This document shows, piece after piece, positions 1 to 11,596 of a stretch of DNA of 64,000 nucleotides. Position 1 is the first letter of the stretch. Every line of letters starts with the position of its first letter. Position numbers and translations under genes: made by a program. This DNA comes from Rhynchospora pubera (taxonomy: Eukaryota > Streptophyta > Magnoliopsida > Poales > Cyperaceae), in contig CM051460.1 of NCBI GenBank assembly GCA_028095005.1, positions 83,097,676 to 83,161,675 on the forward strand, read 5' to 3'. Below the pieces are notes generated by a model, which saw only the letters and a list, made by a program, of their open reading frames with translations, was not told the origin of the DNA and did no database searches.

Positions 1-163
1 ACGGTACTGATTTGACCTTGTTGTCAAAAACCTACGATATGCAAAATTCCAAGTGAATTCTAAATTTTTTTGCAAACCTAAATACTCCCTCTCTCCAGTC
101 TCCACTCATCTGAAAAGCAAACAACAGAAACTGTTACCTAGATTTTGATGCTTTCCTTTGCTC

Positions 164-1187
164 CTACTTTTGCATTGATGCCATTAGACCTCTTTTTTTC
201 TGTTGGACATGAATGTCATCACCTGTAATGAGATGAAATCATAGTTACATTTTATTTCAGTATATTTCTTTAATCTATAAGAAACAGAAATTAGAAAATG
301 GCATAAAAGCAATGAAGTCGGTGGCCTTTGCTTATCCAATGCTATTCAGAATATATACATCATCATAAACTTAATTAGGATTGGAATAATTATTTAGTCA
401 TGTTTCCAGTAAAGGGAAGCAAAAGCATTTATTTGTTGTATTTTTAATTTTACCTAACTAAAGTATAATACGCCAAAAAATTTATGATTTGAAGCTATTG
501 ATAATCCAAATTTTCTCCTCCGCAGGTTTCAACCATAAACTCTTAGAATTGAAGTTATAATCAAACAAAAACTTTTCAGAACACTGAAGCATCGGATAAG
601 ATGAAACAATTAAGGCACAGTACAATAAGACGAACCAAAACTTTTTGTTATCAGTAAGGAACAGTAGGATAAATTTGAGTGATTCTCTACAATTTGGAAA
701 TTTCTATAAGAGATAGACTAAGATAGCATAGTTGGAAGTCGGCAATTAGTAAATGCTGCTACAATGAACTTGCATAGACTAAGTGAAAACCGCTTGTAAT
801 TTACTCTTGAATTTGCAAACCGCTTGTAAATTACTCTTAATTAAATTATTTTCCATTGAGAAAGCAACACATACCAATTGTAGGAACTGATGACGTGCCT
901 TCACCAATGTGCAATCTGTATGGTGGTTTATACCAGCAGAATCCTACCTCGGCATCACAACCTAAAAAAAAAAAAGAAAAAGAAATGTTTTTTAGACAAT
1001 GAATAGTATAAATATGACGATTGTACAGTCTGAAATGATTGTTTCACTTGTATAACTGCCCTTAAAATAAATTTTAAAAAAATAGTAAACCAAACTTATA
1101 AGTTACCTCAACATGAGGAAGTACGGAGGAGGGCAGAGGTAATCGAGGCGAGAAGATATCCAGAGTGTCGAGATAGATCCGATCCAT
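164..1187 (-). CDS. Tentative small 3-exon gene, 70-residue protein of unknown function
   Basis: Three minus-strand segments join with matching phase: 1107-1187 (ATG at 1187, 27 codons), 875-947 (24 codons plus one base) and 164-222 (ends TAG). Donors are GAG/GTAACT and TTG/GTATGT. The last acceptor follows a clean pyrimidine tract, while the exon 2 acceptor is the second of two nearby AGs. The protein begins MDRIYLDTLDIFSP, has VGFCWYKPPYRLHIGEG in the middle and ends KKRGLMASMQK. It has no signal peptide or membrane segment, and I do not recognise the family. An alternative pairing is also phase-compatible: a donor about 13 bases later with the first AG of exon 2 (start 961), which inserts VTYKFGCDAE and similar residues. 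In-frame ATGs lie upstream to 1313, so the start is a choice. It could also be part of a larger gene or a pseudogene. The phase agreement across three pieces is the main support. Confidence 0.4.
787..846. repeat. Two-copy 30-bp tandem repeat
   Basis: Units starting AAACCGCTTGTAA lie at 787 and 817, about 85 percent alike. They fall in the putative intron of the small minus-strand gene and have no evident function. Confidence 0.6.
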
Positions 1188-1994
1188 TATGCGACTGGCA
1201 TGTGTGTGAGAGAAAGAAGAGCTCAGGAGGAGATGGCTTGTCAGAATATGCATGTAGAAAGTCATGAATTGAATCCTGCTAGATGAATTGAATTCAATTG
1301 AATGGAATTGCAATAGCAGTACCTACAGGGGGAGAGAGGAATCGTAGTGGAAAGAAGGAGGCAGCGGAGATGCGAATCGAGAAAGGAAAAGGGAAATCTG
1401 GACTCCGGCGTTGCTCAGAATCGAATTGATGAGGGAGATCTGGACTCCGGCGTTGCTTATCCCTAAAAAAGGGAAAAGGGGGAGGCAGTGGTGTTCCCAC
1501 TCCGATAGATAAAGGACACAGAAGAGATAGAAAGCAGAGATGCAGGAGCGAGAGAGAGAGGAAAAAAGGTGGCTCGTACAATATTCTCTTGGCTCTTGGC
1601 TTTTCAGAAAGAAAAGGTCGCCTTCGTACAGTGCTCACAAATCGTATGCATTATAGCCGTGCGATCTCACCAAACGTAAACAAACGGCCAGGATCCGATA
1701 CTGTTCCAACAACTGTTTACCCACAGTTGTTTCGGATCCGGGTTGAATTGCGCCGATTAATATATTAAATGAAATGATATCTTCTTTTTGGAAAGGTAAA
1801 ATAATATTTAATGGGGAGAGGAGCAATATAAATAACTTGCTGTTGCTGGCCTTTCTCTACAAGTTCACTGTACTGTCTACGCTAGCATTACTTGCACCTA
1901 GCTGTTCATACCCAATATGGCAGTAAACAAAGTCCTGTTTTTAGGCTCTTCACAGACTTCCATACAAAACGTCACATATCATGAATTTGTTATC
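1188..1994. other. Leader/promoter side of the small gene and intergenic DNA
   Basis: There is no credible coding frame. The stretch 1320-1640 is purine-rich on the plus strand (pyrimidine-rich on the minus), as in plant 5' leaders. It has two near copies of a GATCTGGACTCCGGCGTTGC motif about 45 bases apart (1398 and 1437). If the small gene is real, its transcription start lies here. I see no clear TATA element. Confidence 0.3.
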
Positions 1995-2280
1995 TAAGCC
2001 TCTGTTTAGATGCGTTGAGAAGAAGTAGGAAAAAGAAAGAAGGAAAAAAAATTATAAACAATTCAAACTCTTCACAAAATTACACACTTTCCAATACTTC
2101 TTCCCACTTTTTCTCTTCTTTCCACACCTATCCAAACGGAGCCTAAATGTAACATTCGTATTATTAAAAAAAAAAAGAATGTTACATTTTTTAGTTCTGT
2201 ATAAATTTGTTATCTAAATGTAAGATTCGTATTATTCAAAAAAAAAAAAGAATGTTACATTTTTTGGTTCTGTATATTTT
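1984..2280. repeat. Two-copy tandem repeat (about 68 bp) interrupted by MITE copy 1
   Basis: One unit reads AATTTGTTATCTAA, then TGTAACATTCGTATTATT, an A-run, then GAATGTTACATTTTTT. The second unit (from about 2203) has the same order uninterrupted, while the first carries the MITE between its two halves. The A-runs and GTAACATT / AATGTTAC blocks also make each unit weakly self-complementary. Confidence 0.7.
1998..2143. mobile_element. Tourist-like MITE, copy 1
   Basis: This 146-bp element has imperfect terminal inverted repeats (GCCTCTGTTTAGAT at the left; GGCTCCGTTTGGAT read inwards from the right). It is flanked by TAA at 1995-1997 and 2144-2146. The interior matches copies at 14140-14299 and 45186-45352 (shared TACACACTTTCCAATA block). 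A 3-bp duplication of TAA type and a GTTTGGAT end are typical of PIF/Harbinger-derived Tourist MITEs. It encodes nothing. A second tandem unit of its host sequence, without the insert, lies just downstream. Confidence 0.85.
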
Positions 2281-2282
2281 GT

Positions 2283-2498
2283 ATACGGAAGGATAGAGAT
2301 AAGGTATGGAAGAAGATATACCATGAATCTGGCACTTGGATGTGGCCAACTATGCAAGAGCTAGCAAGAGCCAAGAAGGCAACTAGGCAAGGCTCTCAAC
2401 ATTTGTGCATTTTAATTGCAGTGCGGAATGATTTGGACTTATTTGTGTATAGGGGAATTGGGACAGTAAGAACTATGACCAACAAAAGTTTGTGTTAG
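2283..2498 (+). pseudogene. Coding-like open stretch, 71 codons, unknown origin
   Basis: The frame from 2283 to the TAG at 2496-2498 is open and has coding-like composition (WKKIYHESGTWMWPTMQELA in its first half). There is no good start codon at its left end and no splice partner I can find. It may be an exon remnant or a transposon gene fragment. I do not recognise the family. Confidence 0.2.
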
Positions 2499-2931
2499 AT
2501 GGACACGTGCCTCTGTTTGTATTTACGGGATTTCGCAAAAAACAAAAAATGTTTTATGTATATGGTTACACGTCAAACACAACATAAGAAAATCAGACAA
2601 ACACCACTAGAGAAAACTACAATTTTTTTTGACAGAGTTATTAAAATAACTAAAATTATTTAATTTTGTATCAATATTAATAGAAATATATAAAAAAATT
2701 TAAAATGGGTTTTTTTTCTTAGTAAAAAAATAAAATAGGAACTTTGGAATTAATTTGAACTAAAATAGGGCTCAAATCGAATTTGGGGAAAAAAAATCCA
2801 AGTAACTATAGGGATCAACAATGCAATCGTAGCCACATTTTTATGTATGTTAAATGTAAATTTTTTGCTAAATTTTTATACATAAACATAAAAATATTTT
2901 GAAAATATTCATGAAGAAAAAAGTTGCACAC

Positions 2932-4708
2932 TCTATATTATATTTAAATCTGACTGGCACAGTGATAAATAACAATTGATTCTTAATAAATGGCTGCACA
3001 AAATGCCCTTAAAAATTCCTACAGGGTTAAAAAAAAAAAAAAAAGAAACAACGGGAGCCTAAACTGTTACTAATTAATCATAGAACAACATAATGTATAT
3101 TGAAAAAACCTATATATCCGGAATGAGGAATGAACAGTGTTTTGCATTTTTTCGCTGGGTTATAAAATTGGTTGGGCTGGGCGTTCGTAGGTTAGTAAAC
3201 ACCTGCTCATTGTTTGTTTCCAGTTGGGTCCCGTGTGTTAGCGTTTGGTGTTTCTATGCTAGGTCTTTATTATTTTCGTTGTTAGTTTTTGGATTTAATG
3301 TGGCACATTTTGCTGTTTGGCTTGCAGTGTCTGTAAGTCATTTTTTGGGCTTAAAATGATCCGCTGCATAATGTCCCTCTTGGTTGTCGTTGCAGGGTGG
3401 TTGTTTTTGTGGGTTGAATCGTAGACATGGTGTATAGATGAGAGGTGTGTTTCTATTGTGGTTTGTGGGGCTTGCTCTTGCTGCAGGTGTTAATGTGTGT
3501 GAACATGTTCTGATGGACTGTGCCTTCTTTTCCTGTGCATGCACTGCTGGGTGGGCCTATCTATTGCATGGTTTATGTGCTGGTCTGGTGGTTGGTGTTT
3601 AGGGCTGTTTGTCATTGCCGCCCAGGTGATGCGTATTGGGTGTTTCTTCTGCCATTTGTAAGGTGTATTTGTTTCTCTGGTACGGCTAGGTTATTATTGT
3701 GGACACCATTGTGAGGGTATGTGATGTGGGGGCCAAGATCAATGAGTGTTGGTGTTTTCTTCTTGCTGCTCCGCTTCCACAGGTGAGTCTATCCTCCCTA
3801 ATCCATTTGTGTATTAATATCTTTCCTTGCCATCTTTCCTCGTATCCTCCGTCATTGCTGTTACGGTGTGCTTGAAATTTGCGATTAAGGTCAGATATTC
3901 TTTCTTCGCTTTTTTTTGGGAATTGCCAAAATTTCATGGCTCCTACTTCCGGAGCGCTGACAATCAGACCACACCCCTTCCATTCAAATTGCACCCCCTA
4001 CTATTTCAACCTTTCCCAATGCCACACAAACATCAGCGCAACGAATAACCACTACCATCCACTGCCACACACCTCTTCATCTATGTATTCATCTTTTGAT
4101 TACAGGAAACACAGTTCATAGTTTTGAATAGAGAAAGCACATTTGATAGTTTTGTTTTTTGGTATTTTCTGAGAGCACGAAACTGCTCTCAACTCATGTG
4201 CTACCATCCACAAACTTCATCACAAATACCTCCACTGTGTAATTCCTTAGTAACATATTCATTGTACCACATCTTTGAATGCAATGAAACTTTCAATCAA
4301 ATCCAATACTTATTCATTCTAATATGAGTTTTCACTGTTCCATACTTTTTACCTTCAATTGGAGTGATTTCACAAAAACAACAAAAAATATCATAGCCTC
4401 ATCAACGACTACAAACAGTTACATTGCCAACGTAAAAAAAAATTAAACCTCATTAACATAACATATCTCTCACCAAACAAATAAAACACACATAAATATT
4501 TCTATACCCAATCACCAAACAAATTTGAATTCCTACTCCATCAAAAGGCCAACACAAACAGTTGGCCCAGAAACCATATCACTAATACCAACATGTCACT
4601 GTCCACACCTATAGCATGCGCGATAACAGCAACCCAAAAACTATTAAACATTATGCAACATACGACATAAATTACATGTCGCGGCGGAGCCGCGACTTAA
4701 GCATCTAG
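2932..4708 (+). mobile_element. Probable non-autonomous Helitron (3' end clear, 5' end tentative)
   Basis: The right end has the Helitron signature: a perfect 8-bp stem GTCGCGGC / GCCGCGAC with a GGA loop at about 4678-4696, then ten bases, then CTAG at 4705-4708 followed by T. The left end is uncertain. TCTATATTATATTT at 2932 resembles Helitron 5' ends but is preceded by C rather than the expected A. If right, the element is about 1.8 kb. Short open frames inside (3093-4327) match nothing I know, and no Rep/helicase is present, so it would depend on a partner element. Confidence 0.55.
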
Positions 4709-4981
4709 TGTTTCTAAATTCTTAAAGTTAATTCGCAAATATGAGATGAAAAGCAGCATATCAAAATGAAATCATCATGGATAAAGAAAATACTGCATAA
4801 TCTTTATTTTAGCTTTTGCAATAAATCTTTTGGTTTTTTTTTTTTAAATTTCTGACTTCTATGATGGGGTTGGTGACGTGTTAGCACTTTCCACTAGGAC
4901 CGTAGGACTTCCCTTAGTGGCTTGTTCATAAAGATACCTACTTAGGCTACTTTTCGTTGTTCACAACAAAAACATTGATTT

Positions 4982-4996
4982 GAGAAGGGAGCGAGA
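4982..4996. repeat. Left target-site duplication of LINE A
   Basis: GAGAAGGGAGCGAGA occurs here and, identically, at 11582-11596, directly after the A-tail of the LINE. This fixes both ends of the insertion. Confidence 0.9.
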
Positions 4997-5066
4997 AATG
5001 TAACAATTCTTCAATATTTTTCATTCTTCCCCCAAAAACAATTTCTTCTCTCTTTGCTCTTCTTCC

Positions 5067-6990
5067 ATGGCTTTCCGATCTTCTCCATCCTTTCTAGCTG
5101 TACAAAAATTAGACAACTCTTCTTCCCTTTCACAGTTCTCCTCCCTCACCATACCCACTTCTCTAAAGTCATCGAATCCAGAATCAACAGAGGTTCTTAA
5201 TATAACTGAGTTGGAAGTTGCTCGAACATGCATAACAGCCCTTGCTGCTAAGATCAGGATTTTAGAGAAAAAAGCATCGGTGAATTCAGCAACCCTGCAA
5301 TCAAAGCCAAGTAAGCTTAATAAATCTAAGATGGCAATTAAATTTAAAAGGCCAACCCTACAAAGGAAGCAGGAGTTCATTTTAGAAAAGAAATTCTCTC
5401 CTTGCAACATTATCTATCGATTAAATGGAGAAGTTAAAAGTCTAAGAAAGAGGGTGAAAGAAAAGGATCAGATGATTTCGACATTACAGAATGAGATAGC
5501 TAACATACAAGCGGGAGATGTACCCCTAGGAGCAGCAACCAGTACTGCCAAGCAACACTTGCGCCCCTACATTCCATGGAAGCTGATTTTACAAACAACG
5601 GTCCATAAACAAACTCATACACCCAGTGCACCACAAATTCAGGAACCAAGACAAGATCAAGGGGACATTAATTCACATGAATTGGCTTCTCGATTTTTGC
5701 AAGCACCTCCTCGCTTGTACTCTCTTGCAGATGCATCTCCCCTAGACTTTAACTTAGAATTAATGATAAGAGATAATCAACAGGCCCCATACACAAAAGA
5801 GGTACACAATCTTCAACCTGCATTTAATGGGCAGCAAAAACAAAATGAAATTAGTGCTAATAACATACCTTCTCGGTTTCTGGATGCAAGCCCCCTGGCC
5901 AGTCTTAAAACAAACCCAACTCAACATAACCCAACAAACATTGAATCTACAATTAATGATTTTTTCCAAAAAAAATGAAAAGTTGCCAAGGCAGATACTA
6001 AGCCGAACCTCTCCACTTACCATACCCAAACAACGCCCCCCAAGTAGCTCCTCCTACCAACCTTATTCCCATCAACACACAACTGTCCACACCGCGTCTA
6101 TCCTAGGCCCGCACCCATCGACCACTTCCATACATCACCCACCCCTCCAAGTTACCCCAAATGCTGATATTATCACCAAGTTTGCAGCTGTATCACCTGG
6201 CAACCTCAGACGCCGTGAGCCAATCCGTTTGCCTACCCAATCTAATCGCACATATGACTGGAACCTCATGGCCTTACTTAGAGTGGTGTCTAATAAGATC
6301 ATCGATAGCGACCATTTAGCGACAGCGATGAAAAGAGCTTGGCGTACACACAATAACACATCAATATCCCATACCAATACTGCCAACATATTCGTGGTGC
6401 AATTTATCAACATCGAGGATCTCGACAGAGCACTGGATCGAGGTTTACTAGACTTGAATGGAGATCCAGTTGTCATTAAACAAATCTATAGCCAACTCGA
6501 ACTAGATATGCCCAAAGTCGATAAGATGGAAGTATGGTTGCAAGTGCATAACATGCCAAATGATCACACCACGGAGGAGGGCCTCAACATTCTATTCTCT
6601 TCCTTAGGCCAACCTCTGTCAGACATAAAAAAAGTATCAAAAGCCAACTCCACATACTATAGACAGCGAGTGTTATTGAATGTGGATGGTAGCTTTGAGG
6701 AAGAAATACTAGTGGATTTTGAGGGGTATGAACAGTGCAACATTCGCATTGTCTATGAGCGTCTTAAACATATTTGCATCCACTGTGGCTACATATCACA
6801 TGACCAATTTCAATGCCCTGAACGCACAAAAGTGCTCAGGAGACAAGCTGAACAAAGAGATAACAAAATCCCGACTTTGTCATTACAAAAGAAAGAAGTA
6901 TCGTATACATCCAATGAACAATCTTCCCCAGCACCACTCATCAAACGGGTGAAGGAGGCGAACCCTGATCCGCCTCCACCCCATCCATGA
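5067..6990 (+). pseudogene. LINE A ORF1 (nucleic-acid-binding protein), frameshifted
   Basis: ORF1 proteins of plant L1 elements bind their RNA to form the retrotransposition particle. Two overlapping frames, 5067-5978 and 5827-6990, together give the expected order. First comes a Ser/Thr-rich N-terminus, then a charged helical segment likely to coil, and a long Gln/Pro-rich linker. A DUF4283-type domain (about 6250-6720) and a CCHC-like knuckle (CIHCGYISHDQFQC) at about 6777-6818 follow. The frames switch near a run of eight A at 5968-5975, the likely indel site. The ATG at 5067 (CCATGG context) follows a 70-base leader. The stop TGA overlaps the ORF2 start. Confidence 0.85.
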
Positions 6991-9900
6991 ATATTCTCAG
7001 TTGGAATTGCCGCGGTATTGGGGGACCGCGGAAGCAACAGTTCATGAAAGATCTACTCCACTCCACACGAGCAGATATTGTATTCTTATCTGAAACTAAA
7101 AGTTCAAGAGAGAGGATACAAGGGGCACTTTCCAACATGCATCAGTACCATTATGTTTACCAACCTGCTCAGGGGTTATCTGGTGGTACTGCGCTTTTGT
7201 GGCATCGAGATATTACACTAACAGTTTTAGAGGTAACAAAGTTCTATATATGGGCGAAGGTAGCTACACCCAATAAAGGAACGTGGTATTTTCTAGGTAT
7301 ATATGGAGATCCAACAAAGAGGCGCAACAGTGAGATTTGGCAATTTATCCAAGAGGTCCTAAATCTCGATACACCCACCTGTATTGCGGGTGACTTCAAT
7401 GCTATCACATCTAAATCTGACAAGCATGGTGGCCGTGCAGAATTAGACGCAAATAACAGAAGGTTTCAAAGATTTATCTCTGACTCAGGACTCTTGGATT
7501 TGGGATATTCGGGCCCAGCATACACGTGGATAGGCCGGCAACACACCACCCAGCCCATCTTCCAAAGGCTCGACCGTTTCTTTGCCACTCCATCTTGGCT
7601 TCATCTATTCCCAAACTCTAAAGTTAACCACCTGCCCAGACTCTACAGTGACCACTGTCCTATAATCTTGCGCACTCAAGGTATCATGCGAAGACAAAGA
7701 AAATTCAGAATTGAGCATCTGTGGTTCCAAAAAGAAGAATTCAAACAACTTTGTCAACAAAAATGGCAGGCGACAAGACATGGAGACTGGCAACACAAAC
7801 TGACCCTACTCACAAAGACAATTGACCAGTGGTCTCGCGCTTCACCAACACCACAACAAAAAATAAGGAGACTAGATGAGCAAATCCTTGAACAACAAAC
7901 CAAAACCCCGACTGAAACATCTATTGCTGAAGAACAGAAGTTAATCAAGGAGCGAATGCAAGAAACTGAGGCGTTACATGAGTTTTGGAGACAGCGTTCA
8001 AGGATACGATGGGCTCGGGAGGGAGACCAGAACACGAGATTTTTTCATACTATAGCAACAATACATAGGAAGCAAAACCAAATCACTGAGATTACTTCCG
8101 AGCAAGGGGACCAGATAACCGAAGATAGACTTATTAGAAAGTCTTTTACTACTTTCTATAAAAACTTATACTCTGAGCCTCATATAAATATGCAAGGGAT
8201 ACAAGATGGTTATAATTCTGATCAATTTTTCACAAGACTTGAGTCCCTAAATGCTCCTAGACTACTTCCTGACTCAATCTCGTCCATTAGTCAAATTCCC
8301 TCTAGAGAAGAAATTGAAAACGCCCTTTTTCAATTAGGATCTGATAGGGCGCCGGGGCCAGATGGTCTTACTGCCAAATTCTTCCAAGAATTGTGGAGAA
8401 CCATGGCCGAGGACCTAACTTTTGAAATCAAAAGATGTTTCCAAATGGAAACTGTTCCATCTAAATGGTTGGAATGTCGGGTAGTGCTCATTAAAAAACA
8501 TGACCATGCTTCTAACCCCTCGGACTTCAGGCCGATTAGTGTGGGAAATATTCTATATAGACTAATCATGAAGATCATCGCAAACCGTTTGAGCCCACAC
8601 ATGAACCATCTCATTGACAATAACCAAACGGCATTCATCAAGGGACGGTGCATAACTGACAATATTCATCTCATAAGAGAGGTTATGCACTCATATGAAT
8701 CTCATCACTTTAACGAACCGGCTTATTTGTTAAAAGCTGATATCCAAAAAGCTTTTGATACAGTTCGATGGCTATACCTGAAACAAATACTCTTGCACAT
8801 TGGAATGCCACAGAACATCATTAACTTGATAATGTTTTGCCTTGCAAACAGTAAGCTCATGCTAGACATTAATGGAGAGTTTAAAGGAGGAGGTTTCATC
8901 AATCCAACGAGGGGTCTTAGACAAGGCTGCCCCCTCTCACCGTTTCTTTTTGTCATAGCAATGGAAGGACTTTCGCGACTTATAAAATGGGAAGAATAGA
9001 ATGGACCACTTGAAGGGGTTGTACTTGCGTCACAAGCACCACCACTAACACACTCCTTATATGCAGACGACCTCATTCTATTTTGTAAAGGTACTCTACT
9101 ACAATCTCACTCACTAAAACAGGTACTTGAGTTCTTTGCAGAAACTTCAGGTTTACGGATCAATCCACAAAAATAAAAAATTTGGTTCAGTCAGGGATGC
9201 ACACAACATATCAAAACCAGCATCATGGATATTTGGCAAGCACAGATAGGAGAGAAAACAGACTCATACCTGGGCGTAACTCTTTCCCAACCCCCAAGTT
9301 ACAATGCTGCAATACACAACAAATTAATACAATCATTCAGAAACAAATTAGGGGGATGGAAGAGAGACCTTCTTTCTCATGCAGGGAGGCTGGTCCTGAT
9401 CAAAGCTACGCTTACATCCCTGCCAGTCTACATATCGAGTGTGTCCCTGCTTCCAAAAAAAACAACAAATCCGTTGGACTCCATTATCAAAAAGTTCTTC
9501 TAGGGTAAAACACAAAACAGATACCTAGCACCGATCAAATGGACTAAGGCAACAAAGGAAAAAGAAAATGGAGGACTTGGCATCAGAGACTTACAGAAAT
9601 TCAATCAAGCACTTATGATGAAAACGGTCTGGACGGTAGCGATCAACAAACAGACCACCTGGGTTCAACTCGTTCAAGCAAAATACTGCCAAGAAAAAGA
9701 GTTATGGGCAACCACAATGAAACGAGGATGCAATAAATTATGGAAAGACATTCAGAGCTTAAAAATTAATTTAAAAGATACAATCCACTGGGACATCCGA
9801 AATGGTAAGAGCGTGCGAGCTAAATTCCAGCTATGGTATCCAATGTGGGATATGCCAAATCGAAAAAAGGCAGAATACATACCTACAGTAGCAGAATGTC

Positions 9901-11117
9901 TTGATGAAACAACCCAGGATTGGAACTATCAGACTCTTCTCAGCTTCTTGAGTGCCAACCATTGTCGATGCATCCTGCAAAATGCCAACAAACCCAACCC
10001 ACAGTCAGAGACCCAGGATAGATTAATTTGGAGTTACTCCCCAACTGGAACTTATACATCAAAGTTGGGATATAAATTCCTATGCCAACAGCCCACTGAA
10101 ACATCACTTGACACACCATCAACCCTAATAGATTGGGGTAAGATCTGGAATAACAAGCAATTAATTCCTAAAGTGAAGGTTTTTTTGTGGAGAACAATAA
10201 ATGGAGGACTTATTACTCTGGCTAAGTTGCACAAAATATTCAAATCAGGACACAATACCTGCCAAATTTGTGGGACAGCAGTGGAAGATGACTCACATAT
10301 ACTCTTCTTCTGTCCGCTAGCCAGAGCTACCTGGTTCATATCACAACTAGCCATCAGAACAGAAAATTTGCCTCTCCAAATAACACAAATCATGAAAATT
10401 ATGATGGATCAACTCAACGCCTCTCAATTCTCCACTTTCTCCAACATAATGTGGGCAATATGGATAGCAAGGAACAAGATCATTTTTCACGAAAAAGTTT
10501 CAAATCCAATGGAAATACTAGATCAGCTCCCCCAGTTAATGAACATATCCACAGGAAATAATATGATCACAAAATCGTTGAGGCTGAAACAATATATGAT
10601 ACCTATTCGGGCAGACATCATTTTAGTTGATAGTTCATGGGACATCTCTGGTACATCTGGTTTAGCAGCCATCTGCTATGGAGCAGAGAACGTATGCAAA
10701 TGGAGATTGACACAGAATACCACATCACACTCTCCATTTCATACTGAATTGCAAGCAGTGCTCATGGCCATCAAATACATCATGCAACAAAATCAAAACC
10801 TTATCAATGGTATACATCTATTTACAGACTGCAAAACCTTAGTAGACTTGGTTAAAAATCAACACTCAGAGGACTTACCAGATTGGCATGCAGAACACGA
10901 CTTCTCTGCGCTCCTTGCTATGTTAAGGCAACTACAATTCCGAGTACAGATCCAATTTGCCGTCAGAGAATCACTAACTGATGCCCATAATCTGGCTAAC
11001 TGGACTCGACGAACCCAACTGACTACTACGCCTCATGAGACGCCTCCAAATAGCCTCTGCCCACAAACCCCCCTTGAACTTAATCCCTCGTATTTCATTA
11101 GATCCGAAAACATTTAA
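6987..11117 (+). pseudogene. LINE A ORF2 (endonuclease, reverse transcriptase, RNase H), three in-frame stops
   Basis: One frame runs 1377 codons but is cut by TAG at 8997-8999, TAA at 9174-9176 and TAG at 9501-9503. The domains in order are as follows. An APE-type endonuclease starts at the N-terminus (NILSWNCRGIGGPR, GDFNAI, LDRFF, SDHCPI). The reverse transcriptase has APGPDGLTAKFF, the KADIQKAFD block and the catalytic YADD at about 9059-9070, which lies just past the first stop. A zf-RVT zinc-binding region follows (CQICG then H and C, about 10260-10315). The RNase H domain is C-terminal (FHTELQAV, FTDCKTLV, DAHNLAN, about 10620-11020). There is no frameshift. The first stop removes the catalytic core, so the copy is dead. 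Confidence 0.9.
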
Positions 11118-11581
11118 CCCCAAAATAAAAAATTATGAAAGCTGGCATATATCATACCTTCAAATCAGCCACAACAACAATTGAATAAACAACTAGCACA
11201 TTGGGGCAGATAGGCCATTGACGAGGAGTTATGAGCCGTGAGCTGTTTTTTGATTTAAAGATAGAGGTTACAATGGATTATAAGAAGTTGAACTACCATC
11301 GTGAGGGTATCAATCGATCGGAGCTCAAGATTTATGATGGAAGTTTTTTTGGAAAGAAGACGTGTTGCAAGGAAGGTATACGATTCTGATAGGCACATCG
11401 CCTGTCTGCTATTGAGACTTGAGAGCGAATGGAAATCAGGAGGCTATTGGGGAAGGGACCAGGCATTCGCTGCGACGAAAACCCTCTCCGGAATTATTTT
11501 TTTTTTCTTCTTTCTTTATTTCTTTTGCTTATTGGGCCGACATAAGGCCCAGCCTACGGGCTGTGGATTCTCAAAAAAAAA
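11118..11581 (+). other. LINE A 3' UTR and A-tail
   Basis: This is non-coding. It ends with a short GGGCC ... AGGCCC inverted motif (about 11534-11550) and then an A-tail adjoining the right target duplication. Open frames here (11301-11651) run through the tail into flanking DNA and are not genes. Confidence 0.75.
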
Positions 11582-11596
11582 GAGAAGGGAGCGAGA

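Larger units (their letters stand above)
4997..11581 (+). mobile_element. LINE A: full-length L1-type retrotransposon (non-autonomous)
   Basis: The element is about 6.6 kb between perfect 15-bp target duplications (4982-4996 and 11582-11596). Its order is a short 5' UTR (70 bases), ORF1 (DUF4283 plus a zinc knuckle), ORF2 (endonuclease, reverse transcriptase, zinc-binding region, RNase H), a 3' UTR of about 460 bases, and an A-tail (about 11573-11581). ORF1 and ORF2 overlap as ATGA at 6987-6990. ORF1 has one frameshift and ORF2 three in-frame stops, so this copy cannot mobilise itself. The C-terminal RNase H domain marks one of the plant L1 lineages. The exact duplication points to recent insertion despite the broken frames. 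Confidence 0.92.

Noticed and set aside
3686..3994. 102-codon minus-strand frame inside the Helitron
   Set aside because: No recognisable domain; overlapped by equally long frames on the other strand. A captured fragment cannot be excluded.
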